A DNA stretch of 64,000 nt from an uncultured Bacteriovorax sp. (GTDB taxonomy: Bacteria > Bdellovibrionota > Bacteriovoracia > Bacteriovoracales > Bacteriovoracaceae), in the NCBI GenBank assembly GCA_946481315.1, contig CAMLMH010000009.1, positions 1-64,000 of the forward strand, given 5' to 3'. Below, piece after piece: positions 34,106 through 43,064 of this stretch (positions are counted from its first letter, which is position 1; the number at the start of each line of letters is the position of its first letter). A program made the position numbers and the translations under genes. Below the pieces are notes generated by a model. The model did not search any database and was not told the origin of the DNA. It was given only the letters and a program-made list of their open reading frames with translations.

Positions 34106-36994
34106 ATGAAAAGAAAAAGCTTAATAACTTTTTGTCTCACAACTCTAATGGCCTCTGCACCTTTTTCATCTGCAATAGCAGATGTTGAGCAAAGAAGAGC
34201 AGAGCTGATCAAAGTACTGGATGAAGAGTTGCGCGAAGTCACTCGTCTCAATAAACAAATCGGAGCGCAGAGACCTGATCTCATGCTGAGAATGGCTCAG
34301 GTTCTACTGGAAAAAGCCCGCTTGCTCAAAGACCAGGAAAACCAGAAGTTTTTGGAAATTCCGGCAGATAAAAGAGCTGATGCAAATAAAGAAGATTTCT
34401 ATAAAGAATCCCGCCGGTACTTTGATCAGGCCCAAAAAACTGTTTTAGTTTTGCTAAAGCGTTTTAAAAATTTTGATGAAAAAGGGGATGCATATTACAT
34501 TCTCGCTTATAATGCCAAAGAACTTAAGCAGGAAGAACAATCAAGAAAATTTTTTCAAAAAGCTCTTGAGGAATCACGCAGCAATTCAGTCATTGCCGAT
34601 AAATCCCGAATCGCCTTAGCTGAAATTTATTTTAACAAGGGATCTTTTGATAAATCGCTTACACTGTACGAGGCAGCTTTAAAGGCCAAGCGTGATAAGT
34701 GGTGGACTAAAGATGCATTTAATCTTGGCTGGTCCTATTTCAAAATGGGGCAGTATGATAAAGCAATTTCTGTCATGAATGAAGCTTACGAGTTATCAAA
34801 AAGTCCCAAATTCATTGATATGTCCAGTAGTATTGAACGCGATCTGGCCTTCTTTTATACCGAAGCCGGGAGATCACAAGAAGCGATTGCTTTTTACAAG
34901 AAGAACGGTAAGAGCGTTTCCGATGTCATGCTGAAAGTGGGGCGATATCTTAAAAAACAAGGAAAGTTTGCCGCAGCAGAAAAGACGTTGAGTGATGGTC
35001 TACAATACAAAGCCACTGAAAAAGAAGAAATAGAATTTAATGCTGAACTTCTGAGCCTGTATGAAAAATTTGGCCGTGATCAAAAGCATCTTGAAGCCTG
35101 CAGAGTGCTGGCTCAGCAATTCTCGAAAGGTGCATTGAATCCGGATCAAGTTGAACAATTACGTTTCAATGCCCAGAAAATGTCTGCGATCATTCAGCAG
35201 CAATTGGTTGCAAAAACTTATGAAGCTCAACCGGAAATTCGTGACCGGAAAGCAGAAGCTGCCAATGAATATTTCATGATCGATGCACTGGTTAGTCCGG
35301 AAAAAGCACAGCTTCCTTACTTTCATGCAGGTGAAACTTTTTTTGCTATCGGGAAATTCGACAAAGCCGTTCCTTATTACGCAGAGGCCATTAAAAGGGC
35401 ACAAGCCAATAAAGACAAAAAAACAGAAAATCTGGCCAGTACGGCCCTGATGGTCTCATTGGGTAAAAACGTAAGTAAATCAACGGTTGAAACCTATTTG
35501 ATACCGGCTTACGAGGGATTTTTATCGGCTGATCCAAAAGGTGAAAAATCTAACGTTATTTATCAGCGATTATTCTCAGCTCATATGGATAAAAAGAACG
35601 TTGCATCAGCTGAAAAGGTACTGCTTGATTACAAAAAAGCTTTTCCTGAACAAAATGAGACTCAGGAAAAGATGCTTGCTCAAATTATGGATTTCCATAA
35701 GGACAAAGGCGATAAGGCTTCTCTGGCTGCCTGGACTAAGAGGATAGAAGCGAACGAATTTAAGGTTAGTCCGGAGTATGCAGCCAAAGTAAAAACGCTG
35801 GTGCTCGGAATGCAATTTGAAAATGTTGAACAAGCTAGTCTTAAAGGAGATAAAAAGGGGGCCCTGAAGGGGTATTTGCAGATCTACAAATCTCCAGAAA
35901 CCGATACAGAAGCCAAGAAGACTGCAGCTTATAACATTGCAGTCCTGTTCTATGAAACAGGAGAATGGAAGCAAATGTATGGATGGGCTGACCGTGCAGT
36001 GGTAATGATGAAGTCTGAAGAGCTCGTAAAATTTGAAAAAGATTTTATTTTGTTTTCAACTGATTTATTCCAACGCCGCCAGTTCTCCGAGTCGGCTGCA
36101 CTTAGTGAAAAGATTTTTGATAAAATCTGCCTTAGTCATTCAAAGAATAAAAAAATCTTCTTCAAGAATGCCAACGTCATCTATCTGGCAGATAAACAAT
36201 TTGATAAGAGCTTGAACCTGCTCACTAAAGCACCTAAGTGCGGAGTGGGAAATGACATGATCCTTCCGGGGTATCTGGACCATTTGAATGAACTAGCTGC
36301 TTCTAATAAGTGGGGATCATTTAATGAAGTAATTAAGAATCTTGAAGTATCGAAGGATATGTGGCCGATGCTTATTTTTCCGTCGAGTTTACTGGCAAAT
36401 GAGCTTGAGAATATAGGGCGTGTGGATGATGCGCGAAAAATTCGCAACAAAATGATGACTTATTTTGAAACATCCAAAAAAGCTAAAATGAATGTTCCGC
36501 TGGAAGCTCTGGATGCAATATCACTTATCAGGCTTAATGCTCTGGAAGATAATTTGAGAAAGTTTAATTCGCTTACTCTTAAATTTCCGGAAGCAGAATA
36601 CAATAAAATGCTGAAGCAGAAATTTACGATGCTGGATAAAATTACAACAGAAGCAGTTTCCATTGCTGAGTTGGGGTCTGGCTTGGGAATTGTGCGCGCT
36701 TACAGATTTCTGGTTGAAGCACATGAAAATCTGAGAGATGAAGTTCTGCGCTTTACTCCGGATGGCAAATCACCAGAGTATATCAAGTCTTTCAAAGGAA
36801 GCATGGAGAAGCTGGTTGAGCCTCTGGATAAGCAGGCCCGGGACTTCCGTGAAACGGCAATTTTGAAGATTGAAAAAGATAATATTCTATCCAGTGACAA
36901 TGGCTGGTTTTTGGTTAAAAACGACCACAACTTTATTCCGGAATATGTCAACGAATCGGCGACTGTTATCATGGATAAGGCAGGTGCTAAATGA
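34106..36994 (+). CDS. Large periplasmic TPR protein (GltD/AgmU-like)
   Basis: 962 residues, signal peptide ending near SSAIA (residue 25). At least ten TPR-like repeats run through residues 60-650, for example AYYILAYNAKELKQEEQSRKF, AEIYFNKGSFDKSLTLYEAAL (given here as short samples) and NLGWSYFKMGQYDKAISVM. It has no membrane segment after the signal, so it is a soluble periplasmic scaffold. Only 3 bases follow the previous stop and no ribosome site is seen, so translation is probably coupled. It overlaps the next gene by 4 bases. Comparable in style to AgmU/GltD of Myxococcus, though shorter. Confidence 0.65.
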   Translation: MKRKSLITFCLTTLMASAPFSSAIADVEQRRAELIKVLDEELREVTRLNKQIGAQRPDLMLRMAQVLLEKARLLKDQENQKFLEIPADKRADANKEDFYKESRRYFDQAQKTVLVLLKRFKNFDEKGDAYYILAYNAKELKQEEQSRKFFQKALEESRSNSVIADKSRIALAEIYFNKGSFDKSLTLYEAALKAKRDKWWTKDAFNLGWSYFKMGQYDKAISVMNEAYELSKSPKFIDMSSSIERDLAFFYTEAGRSQEAIAFYKKNGKSVSDVMLKVGRYLKKQGKFAAAEKTLSDGLQYKATEKEEIEFNAELLSLYEKFGRDQKHLEACRVLAQQFSKGALNPDQVEQLRFNAQKMSAIIQQQLVAKTYEAQPEIRDRKAEAANEYFMIDALVSPEKAQLPYFHAGETFFAIGKFDKAVPYYAEAIKRAQANKDKKTENLASTALMVSLGKNVSKSTVETYLIPAYEGFLSADPKGEKSNVIYQRLFSAHMDKKNVASAEKVLLDYKKAFPEQNETQEKMLAQIMDFHKDKGDKASLAAWTKRIEANEFKVSPEYAAKVKTLVLGMQFENVEQASLKGDKKGALKGYLQIYKSPETDTEAKKTAAYNIAVLFYETGEWKQMYGWADRAVVMMKSEELVKFEKDFILFSTDLFQRRQFSESAALSEKIFDKICLSHSKNKKIFFKNANVIYLADKQFDKSLNLLTKAPKCGVGNDMILPGYLDHLNELAASNKWGSFNEVIKNLEVSKDMWPMLIFPSSLLANELENIGRVDDARKIRNKMMTYFETSKKAKMNVPLEALDAISLIRLNALEDNLRKFNSLTLKFPEAEYNKMLKQKFTMLDKITTEAVSIAELGSGLGIVRAYRFLVEAHENLRDEVLRFTPDGKSPEYIKSFKGSMEKLVEPLDKQARDFRETAILKIEKDNILSSDNGWFLVKNDHNFIPEYVNESATVIMDKAGAK

Positions 36995-37923
36995 TAAATA
37001 AAATATTACCACTTTTTTTAATTCTGAGTTCCTGTGCGGGGCAGCCTTCGAATCCGGTACGTAAGACGGCAGCGGAAGCGATAAAAGAAGAAGATTATTC
37101 ATGGGTAGAGCAACTCGACTTTGATAAAAAAACGGAAGAAAAATATCGTGCCGACAAAGATGAATTTACTTTTTCCAGCTCTGAAGAATCAAGTCATGCT
37201 TTATTGAAAGAATCTCTTGCTTCTTTATCTACGGCTAAGCTGGATGAAGCACTGGCAAAGGCCGATGATCCTATCGTTAAAATGAATATTAATTGCATTC
37301 AGGGAAAGTATGATACAGCATTGAAAATTGCTGATGATCTATACTCAAAGTACAAGAACAATACCAGCTACTGGAATCAGCTGGGGACCTGTCATTATCT
37401 TAAAAATGATCTGGCAAAAGCGATTCTTTTTTATAATAAGTCACGCGATCTAGACTCAAAGTTTGTTCCGCCAGTTAACAATCTGGGGGTTGTATATCTA
37501 AAGCAGGGGAAACATCAAAAAGCACTTGCTGCTTTTAAGGTGGCTTCTGAAATGAATAGTTTTACAGTTACTCCAACTTATAATCTGGCACAACTTTATT
37601 TAAAATTTGGGACTGTTGGAAAAGCCCTTCCGATTTTCCAGGGGCTTTTAAAACGAAGTCCGGATGATGTTGAGATTGCTTCTGCATTGGCTTCATCGTA
37701 TCTGATTAAGGGTGATTATCAGACTGCTATTGAGATTTATGGAAAATTAAATAAGAGCATTATTTCCAGACCAGGTGTGGGCTTAAATTATGCTGTTGCT
37801 TTAAAGCTTTCTAATCGTCCAATAGATGCCAAAACAGTCTACGAGAATGTGACTACTTCCTCTGCTGAAGGGCGTGCGATGAAAGAGTATGCTCAAAAAG
37901 TAGATAAATTTATCAGGAACTAA
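36991..37923 (+). CDS. TPR lipoprotein (GltE/AglT-like)
   Basis: 310 residues. Lipobox ILSSC (Cys near residue 15) in MINKILPLFLILSSCAGQ. Four to five TPR repeats over residues 100-290 with textbook spacing (YWNQLGTCHYLKNDLAKAIL; NNLGVVYLKQGKHQKALAAF; YNLAQLYLKFGTVGKALPIF; ASALASSYLIKGDYQTAIEI). ATGA overlap with the preceding gene. A TPR lipoprotein after a large TPR protein mirrors the gltD-gltE order. Outer-membrane attachment is expected, since the +2 residue is Ala. Confidence 0.7.
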   Translation: MINKILPLFLILSSCAGQPSNPVRKTAAEAIKEEDYSWVEQLDFDKKTEEKYRADKDEFTFSSSEESSHALLKESLASLSTAKLDEALAKADDPIVKMNINCIQGKYDTALKIADDLYSKYKNNTSYWNQLGTCHYLKNDLAKAILFYNKSRDLDSKFVPPVNNLGVVYLKQGKHQKALAAFKVASEMNSFTVTPTYNLAQLYLKFGTVGKALPIFQGLLKRSPDDVEIASALASSYLIKGDYQTAIEIYGKLNKSIISRPGVGLNYAVALKLSNRPIDAKTVYENVTTSSAEGRAMKEYAQKVDKFIRN

Positions 37924-37926
37924 TTT

Positions 37927-38214
37927 ATGAAGACGAAATGTTTTTTTCTTTCCATGCTTATAACTTTTTCAGCTTCGGTATTTGCTCAGGATGCAGAAGT
38001 ACCACTAGAAGGCAGCAAAGGTGGAAAAAAAGTTATTTACACTTATAAGCAATATGAAAAATTTGATTTCGATGATCTGAATATCGAAGGCGAAACCGGT
38101 GCTCCTAGCGATATTTCAATTTCTCCTATTCACGAAAAACGATTTACCAATCGTCTGCCTTACCGCAAGTCTTTTACTGTCGAAATTAAAAAGGGAATTG
38201 AGAGAGTCCGCTAA
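37927..38214 (+). CDS. Small exported protein at the end of the Glt-like cluster
   Basis: 95 residues; signal peptide MKTKCFFLSMLITFSASVFA. The mature part is short and polar: a basic strand GGKKVIYTYKQYEKF, then FDFDDLNIEGE, then PYRKSFTVEIKKGIERVR. The (I/F)DFxDLxxxGE pattern and a late R-x-x-F resemble a small periplasmic component (GltF/CglF type) of gliding clusters that I recall, but the match is short. GGAAC ribosome site, 3 bases after the TPR lipoprotein gene. No terminator follows. Confidence 0.5.
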   Translation: MKTKCFFLSMLITFSASVFAQDAEVPLEGSKGGKKVIYTYKQYEKFDFDDLNIEGETGAPSDISISPIHEKRFTNRLPYRKSFTVEIKKGIERVR

Positions 38215-38336
38215 TAGTCCACAGGGGTTTTTACCTCAGTTTGTTGGCACTCCTGATAGGCTTAATTTATCACCTTATAAGGACTTAGCAACTATTGCCG
38301 GCCTTTTTTAGTGTGTAAGTTATAATGGTCAGTGTT

Positions 38337-38792
38337 ATGGTCGCAATAAAGAACTTCACACTATCCGGCATTCAACTTACCAGAATAAAACTGGCATTGC
38401 TGCTTTCATTCAGTATTCTCATGTTTTTGCAGCTTCTGATAGGCTTCAAATCGTTTGATGATTACATGGTTGTGTTTGTGTATGTGTTGTTCCTGAATGA
38501 TCTGTACACCAAAATTAAAAGGCCTGATATGCTATATTATCAGGACGAACGATTCAAACGCTCGATCATGTCGGCGATCTTCATGGTGTTATTTACGCTT
38601 CCGTTTGTACTGGATGCTTTCAATGTAACTGATCATTCGAGGCTCATGCTTTACCGCATAGGTTACATGTTGTGGGCACAGGTTTTTCTATTGGATGCTT
38701 TCTTACACTACAAACAAACTCAATCTAAACAATGGTTGCTGATCACTAATATGGCGGCACTATTGATTGTGATCGGGGCCTTTATTAATTAA
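38337..38792 (+). CDS. Small multi-pass membrane protein, unknown function
   Basis: 151 residues from ATG 38337 (155 from the ATG at 38325). No family recognised. Four to five hydrophobic helices (KLALLLSFSILMFLQLLIG; YMVVFVYVLFL; IMSAIFMVLFTLPFVLDAF; LYRIGYMLWAQVFLLDAFL; LLITNMAALLIVIGAFI). TATAAT at 38321-38326 overlaps the first ATG and would place the transcript start near 38333, which favours the second ATG with an almost leaderless mRNA. Convergent with gmhA, 20 bases apart. Confidence 0.5.
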   Translation: MVAIKNFTLSGIQLTRIKLALLLSFSILMFLQLLIGFKSFDDYMVVFVYVLFLNDLYTKIKRPDMLYYQDERFKRSIMSAIFMVLFTLPFVLDAFNVTDHSRLMLYRIGYMLWAQVFLLDAFLHYKQTQSKQWLLITNMAALLIVIGAFIN

Positions 38793-38812
38793 GCGATGAA
38801 AGGCCCACGGTC

Positions 38813-39388
38813 TTAGTAATTTTCAGGAAAAAGACTTCTCTCAATTCCTTCAATAAAAATATGAATACATTTGATGTGGACTTCCTGGATGCGATCGCTG
38901 ATGTTCGAATCAACGATTAAAGAGACATCAACCATGTCTTTTAGTTTTCCTCCACCTTTACCAAGTAATCCCACAACTTTCATTCCTTTCTTCTTTGCAG
39001 CTTCAACTGCAAGCAAGATATTAGGTGAATTTCCGGATGTTGAAATAGCGAGTAATACATCGCCTTTGTTTCCCCAGGCTTCTACGTAGCGGGAAAAAAC
39101 ATAATCATAACCATAGTCATTAGAGACACAGGTCAAATGTGAAGGGTCATTGATGGCCATAGCAGCCAGCGGCTTGCGTTCTTTGCGGAAGCGACCTGTA
39201 AGTTCTTCTGCGAAGTGCATAGCGTCGCACATGGATCCCCCATTGCCACAGCTATACATTCGTCCATTGTTTTTATAGGACTCGACCATCAAGGCGATGG
39301 CCGAATTAATTTTTTCTACATTTTCGCGTTTTTCAACAAAACTATTGAGAACTCTTTGAGCGTCCTGAAGCGATTGTAGAGCGTACAT
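38813..39388 (-). CDS. gmhA: Phosphoheptose isomerase, SIS domain
   Basis: Converts sedoheptulose 7-phosphate to manno-heptose 7-phosphate for LPS inner core. 191 residues from ATG 39388, a normal length; a longer frame would run into trxA. SIS motifs: YSCGNGGSMCDAMHFAEELTG (in parts) with the phosphate loop, LLAISTSGNSPN with the Ser-rich second loop, and KVVGLLGKGGGKL. The catalytic Glu and His regions (AEEL, QEVHIKCIH) are present. It begins one base after the trxA stop, so it forms a trxA-gmhA unit. No other heptose genes are in the window. Confidence 0.9.
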   Translation of the reverse strand: MYALQSLQDAQRVLNSFVEKRENVEKINSAIALMVESYKNNGRMYSCGNGGSMCDAMHFAEELTGRFRKERKPLAAMAINDPSHLTCVSNDYGYDYVFSRYVEAWGNKGDVLLAISTSGNSPNILLAVEAAKKKGMKVVGLLGKGGGKLKDMVDVSLIVDSNISDRIQEVHIKCIHIFIEGIERSLFPENY

Positions 39389-39389
39389 T

Positions 39390-39713
39390 TTACGCCATCT
39401 CTTCAAGTGATTTTTTGATTTCTTCTTTCGCCTGTACTCCAACGAGAGTTTTAGCGGCCTGACCGTTTTTAAAGAAAATCATAGTAGGAATCCCACGGAT
39501 ACCATACTTCTGAGCAAGCTCTGGATTGTCATCGACATTTACTTTTAAAATTTCAGCTTTTTCACCAATTTCTTTAGCGACCTCATCAAGAATTGGCCCT
39601 AATACACGGCATGGTCCACACCACTCAGCCCAAAAATCTACTAAAACTGGTTTACTTGATTTAAGCACATCGTTTTCAAAATGCGCTACATCGGTCTTGT
39701 TTACTGAACCCAT
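39390..39713 (-). CDS. trxA: Thioredoxin
   Basis: Cytoplasmic disulfide reductase, 107 residues. Active site WAEWCGPCRVLGP with C-G-P-C near residues 33-36; the conserved cis-Pro is in RGIPTMIFF. Length and layout match TrxA. RBS AAAGGAG lies 6 bases before the ATG. Directly upstream of gmhA on the same strand. Confidence 0.97.
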   Translation of the reverse strand: MGSVNKTDVAHFENDVLKSSKPVLVDFWAEWCGPCRVLGPILDEVAKEIGEKAEILKVNVDDNPELAQKYGIRGIPTMIFFKNGQAAKTLVGVQAKEEIKKSLEEMA

Positions 39714-39831
39714 AAGGAACTCCTTTTAATGTTGATCACTATATTACCCAACAAGACCTTATGTGAAAACCCCATTTTTTTCCGCTTCGCATTTGTCGTG
39801 TGGATAACTTGGTTACATCATTGTATTTTCT

Positions 39832-39860
39832 TTGCCATTCTAGAGGCGTGTCACTAAGAT
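39832..39860 (+). promoter_or_regulatory. Promoter giving a leaderless mRNA for the RDD protein
   Basis: TTGCCA (39832-39837), 17-base spacer, TAAGAT (39855-39860), then 6 bases to ATG 39867. Transcription should start on the A of ATG. No ribosome site is present. Confidence 0.6.
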
Positions 39861-39866
39861 TGATTT

Positions 39867-40379
39867 ATGGACAGCTTCGATAGAAAATACCTTCTCGAAA
39901 AAGCGATAAGAGTCGCCAAGTTATCACGATTAATTGCTAAAGCAATCGATCTGTTTATCATGGCCTTATTCTCTATCTGGTTCTACCCCGCAGGTGCTTT
40001 ACTAGGCATTGTATATATGTCTCTATCTGACGGAATTGCTAACGGGCAATCTGTCGGAAAACGTTTTATGGGTTTTGCCGTTAAATCACTCGAAGACGGA
40101 TCGCCCTGTTCATACCGACAATCATTAGTCAGGAATCTTCCCTTCACTCTTCCATTGTTGATCGCGATTGTCATGCCGATTATAGGTTGGATACTCGGCG
40201 CAATATTGGCCGCAGTTCTTATTGGATTTGAGCTTTATCTCTTATACAATCTAGACTCCGGACACCGTTTAGGAGATGTCATGGCCGATACATCTGTAAT
40301 GGCCAATGACGACAACTTTGAAGGAATTAAAAATCGTAAGACCAGCTGGTTTACAACAAACACAACTGGTTCGATCTAA
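39867..40379 (+). CDS. RDD-family membrane protein
   Basis: 170 residues. RDD motif elements: AKAIDLFIMALFSIWF in the first helix, and the NGQSVGKRFMGFAVKSLEDG loop (about residues 52-71). Three to four membrane helices follow, with a long hydrophobic stretch ATLPLLIAIV-to-LYNL. DSGHRLGDVMADTSV is the usual RDD ending. RDD proteins have been linked to ion or small-molecule transport, but the role here is unknown. It lies 21 bases before polA and may be transcribed with it. Confidence 0.75.
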   Translation: MDSFDRKYLLEKAIRVAKLSRLIAKAIDLFIMALFSIWFYPAGALLGIVYMSLSDGIANGQSVGKRFMGFAVKSLEDGSPCSYRQSLVRNLPFTLPLLIAIVMPIIGWILGAILAAVLIGFELYLLYNLDSGHRLGDVMADTSVMANDDNFEGIKNRKTSWFTTNTTGSI

Positions 40380-40400
40380 AGTTTCAAAAGGAAATTTTAT

Positions 40401-43064
40401 ATGTCAAAAACACGTTTGATCATCGTCGATGTCAGCAATTTCATTTTTCGGGCTTATTTTGCCATTCAACGGCCAATGTCGTCACCAACGGGTATACCTA
40501 CAAAAGCGGTATACGGTGTACAGAGTATGATGCTTAAGCTGCTGGCTGATCATAAACCAACCCATATTTTTCTGGCCCGAGATACGAAAGGCGGATCATT
40601 TCGTAATGAGCTTTATCCAGCATATAAAGCTAATCGCTCCGATCCTCCGGAAGATCTGATTCCGCAGTTTCCGCTGATTGATCAGCTGATCAAATTAATG
40701 AATCTACCAACATTCAGCTGTGAAGGATGTGAGGCAGACGACATTATTGGCAGCGCTTGCGTTCAATGGAAAGATAAGTTTGATGAAATCTGGATTGCAT
40801 CCGGAGATAAAGATCTTATGCAATTCGTGGGCGGCAATATCAAAATGCTGGATACCATGAAAGACAAGCTGTACTCACCGGCTGACGTAGAAGAAAAAAT
40901 GGGTGTTCGTCCTGATCAGATCGTTGATTATTTAACTATTGTTGGTGACAGCTCAGATAACATACCGGGCATGAAAGGCATTGGAGCAGTTGGTGCAGCG
41001 AAGTTGCTTAAAGAATACGGAACATTCGAAAATATTATTGCCAATAAAGCTCAGTTAAAAGGCAAAAAAATTATTGAAGCTTTTACTGATCATCTCGAGA
41101 TGGGTTTACTTTCCAAAAAATTAGTCCAGATCAAAACGGACATGGAGCTTGGTCATTCCCCGGAAGAAACGGCAATCAGTTTCTACCCCAGCAATGAATT
41201 AATCGAATTTATGAAAGAGCTTGGCTTTACCAGTTCAATAGCCAAATATCAGGAGATGCGCTTTCAGTTTCATATGAGTAGAGAAACTGATAAGCGGGTT
41301 GATCATAATCAGGATAATGGACCGATTGACAGTTCTTTGTTCAGTAAACAGTCCAATGTCACAGTCGACCTAATTGAAGTTGATGAAAACAATTATGAAG
41401 AAATAATTAATTCCGTAATGGATTCAAAAAAGTTTGCCCAACACCTTCTTTACGAAGGCGATGATATTTACCAGCGTACTGTAAGCAGACTTTATTTCGC
41501 CTGTGATGAACAAAAAGTATATAGTTCCGATCAAAACCTCATTGAAACCATATTGCGCAAGGTATGGGCTGAGCCTGAAATAGAAGTGATCGGCGATAAT
41601 CTTAAACGAGATTTTGTTCACTCACTTATTCACAATATTCCTTTCAAAGCTAAGAAATTTGATACGACTCTGGCCCATTTCAATATTAATAGCAGTTCAC
41701 GTCACGATATTGATGTTCTGATTAAGGAATACTTTGGATTTGATCTGAGTATTGATCAGCATCAGGCTAATGCTGAGAGAACTAATTCGCTGTTGAGACT
41801 TAGCGGAATTTTTAAAGAAAGTATGCAAAGAATTAAAGTAGAGAATCTCTATGCTGATATCGATCTCAACATTATTTCTGTACTGGCAAAAATGGAAAAA
41901 GAAGGAATAGCTCTTAACGCTAATTTCTTGAGGGAATTTGAAGTTGAGCTGGACACTGAAATCAAAAAGATTGAAAGCAAAATACATGAAGTCTCGGGAA
42001 GCGACATTAATCTTGGCTCACCTAAGCAGGTAGGAGTGCTACTATTTGAAAAATTAGGATTGCCTGTCATTAAAAAAACCAAAACCGGATATTCAACTGA
42101 TGCTGAAGTTCTGGAAGAACTCGACGGAATGAACATCAGTGAAATACCTGGTTTGTTACTCACTCACCGTGAGTACTGCAAAATTCTGTCAACCTATGTA
42201 AAAGCGTTGCCGGAATTATTAAATCCTCTGACGAAAAGAATTCATACAAATTTTAATTTGACAGTGGCCCAGACAGGTCGTCTTTCATCGACAAATCCAA
42301 ATATTCAGAATATTCCGGTCAGAAGTCCAATGGGGGAGAAGGTACGCAAAGCTTTTATTGCCAAGCCGGGAAGAGTTCTCTTGTCAGCTGACTATTCCCA
42401 GGTTGAACTTCGCCTCCTCGCTCACTTTTCGGAAGATCCTACAATGCTGGCTTCTTTCCGTGACAATCTGGATATCCATGCTCAAACTGCCAGTGAAGTT
42501 TTAAATATTCCTCTCACGCAGGTTACCAGTTCAGAAAGATCAATGGCAAAAACAGTAAATTTTGGACTCATGTATGGCCAATCTTCCTTTGGTCTTGCTT
42601 CCACTCTTAAAATTTCCAGAACTGAAGCAAAGAATTACATCGATAAATATTTTAATCGTTTCTCATCTATCAAAACCTTTCTGGATACTCTAAAAGATAA
42701 AGCGGAACAAACGGGATATGCCGAAACACTACATGGAAGAAAACGTTTTCTTCCCGATATACATTCTCAAAACCGGACAATTAAAGCCCAGGCAGAACGG
42801 ATGGCGATTAACAGTCCTATTCAGGGAACTGCTGCCGATATCATTAAACTGGCGATGATAAATATCGAGCGTGAAATAACTAATCTGGGACTACATTCGC
42901 GTATGTTGTTACAAGTTCACGATGAACTTATTTTTGAAGTCGAGGAAGAAGAACTGGAAGTGATGAAAAAAATCGTCCGCGAAGGAATGGAGAACGTAGT
43001 TAGCCTCAAAGTCCCACTTAAAGTCGATATGGGAATCGGAATAAACTGGTACGATCTAAAATGA
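40401..43064 (+). CDS. polA: DNA polymerase I
   Basis: Repair and Okazaki-fragment polymerase, 887 residues. The N-terminal 5' nuclease (residues 1-290) starts LIIVDVSNFIFRAYF and has CEGCEADDIIGSA and GDSSDNIPGMKGIGAVGAAKLL (in parts). The middle 3'-5' exonuclease domain (about 320-480) lacks the Asp-x-Glu of motif Exo I; NLKRDF of Exo II is partly kept, so proofreading is probably lost, as in Taq and Bacillus PolA. The polymerase domain has motif A DYSQVELRLLAHFS, motif B RSMAKTVNFGLMYG and motif C QVHDELIFEV. RBS AAGGA. Its end overlaps the OsmC gene tail-to-tail by 9 bases. Confidence 0.96.
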   Translation: MSKTRLIIVDVSNFIFRAYFAIQRPMSSPTGIPTKAVYGVQSMMLKLLADHKPTHIFLARDTKGGSFRNELYPAYKANRSDPPEDLIPQFPLIDQLIKLMNLPTFSCEGCEADDIIGSACVQWKDKFDEIWIASGDKDLMQFVGGNIKMLDTMKDKLYSPADVEEKMGVRPDQIVDYLTIVGDSSDNIPGMKGIGAVGAAKLLKEYGTFENIIANKAQLKGKKIIEAFTDHLEMGLLSKKLVQIKTDMELGHSPEETAISFYPSNELIEFMKELGFTSSIAKYQEMRFQFHMSRETDKRVDHNQDNGPIDSSLFSKQSNVTVDLIEVDENNYEEIINSVMDSKKFAQHLLYEGDDIYQRTVSRLYFACDEQKVYSSDQNLIETILRKVWAEPEIEVIGDNLKRDFVHSLIHNIPFKAKKFDTTLAHFNINSSSRHDIDVLIKEYFGFDLSIDQHQANAERTNSLLRLSGIFKESMQRIKVENLYADIDLNIISVLAKMEKEGIALNANFLREFEVELDTEIKKIESKIHEVSGSDINLGSPKQVGVLLFEKLGLPVIKKTKTGYSTDAEVLEELDGMNISEIPGLLLTHREYCKILSTYVKALPELLNPLTKRIHTNFNLTVAQTGRLSSTNPNIQNIPVRSPMGEKVRKAFIAKPGRVLLSADYSQVELRLLAHFSEDPTMLASFRDNLDIHAQTASEVLNIPLTQVTSSERSMAKTVNFGLMYGQSSFGLASTLKISRTEAKNYIDKYFNRFSSIKTFLDTLKDKAEQTGYAETLHGRKRFLPDIHSQNRTIKAQAERMAINSPIQGTAADIIKLAMINIEREITNLGLHSRMLLQVHDELIFEVEEEELEVMKKIVREGMENVVSLKVPLKVDMGIGINWYDLK

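Noticed and set aside
38244..38260. TTGGCAC upstream of the small membrane protein, first read as a sigma-54 promoter
   Set aside because: No GC at the required 12-base distance from GG (AG is there instead).
39809..39824. TTGG-N8-TTGT before the RDD gene as a -24/-12 promoter
   Set aside because: The -12 element has GT in place of the nearly invariant GC, and a better sigma-70 promoter lies at 39832-39860.
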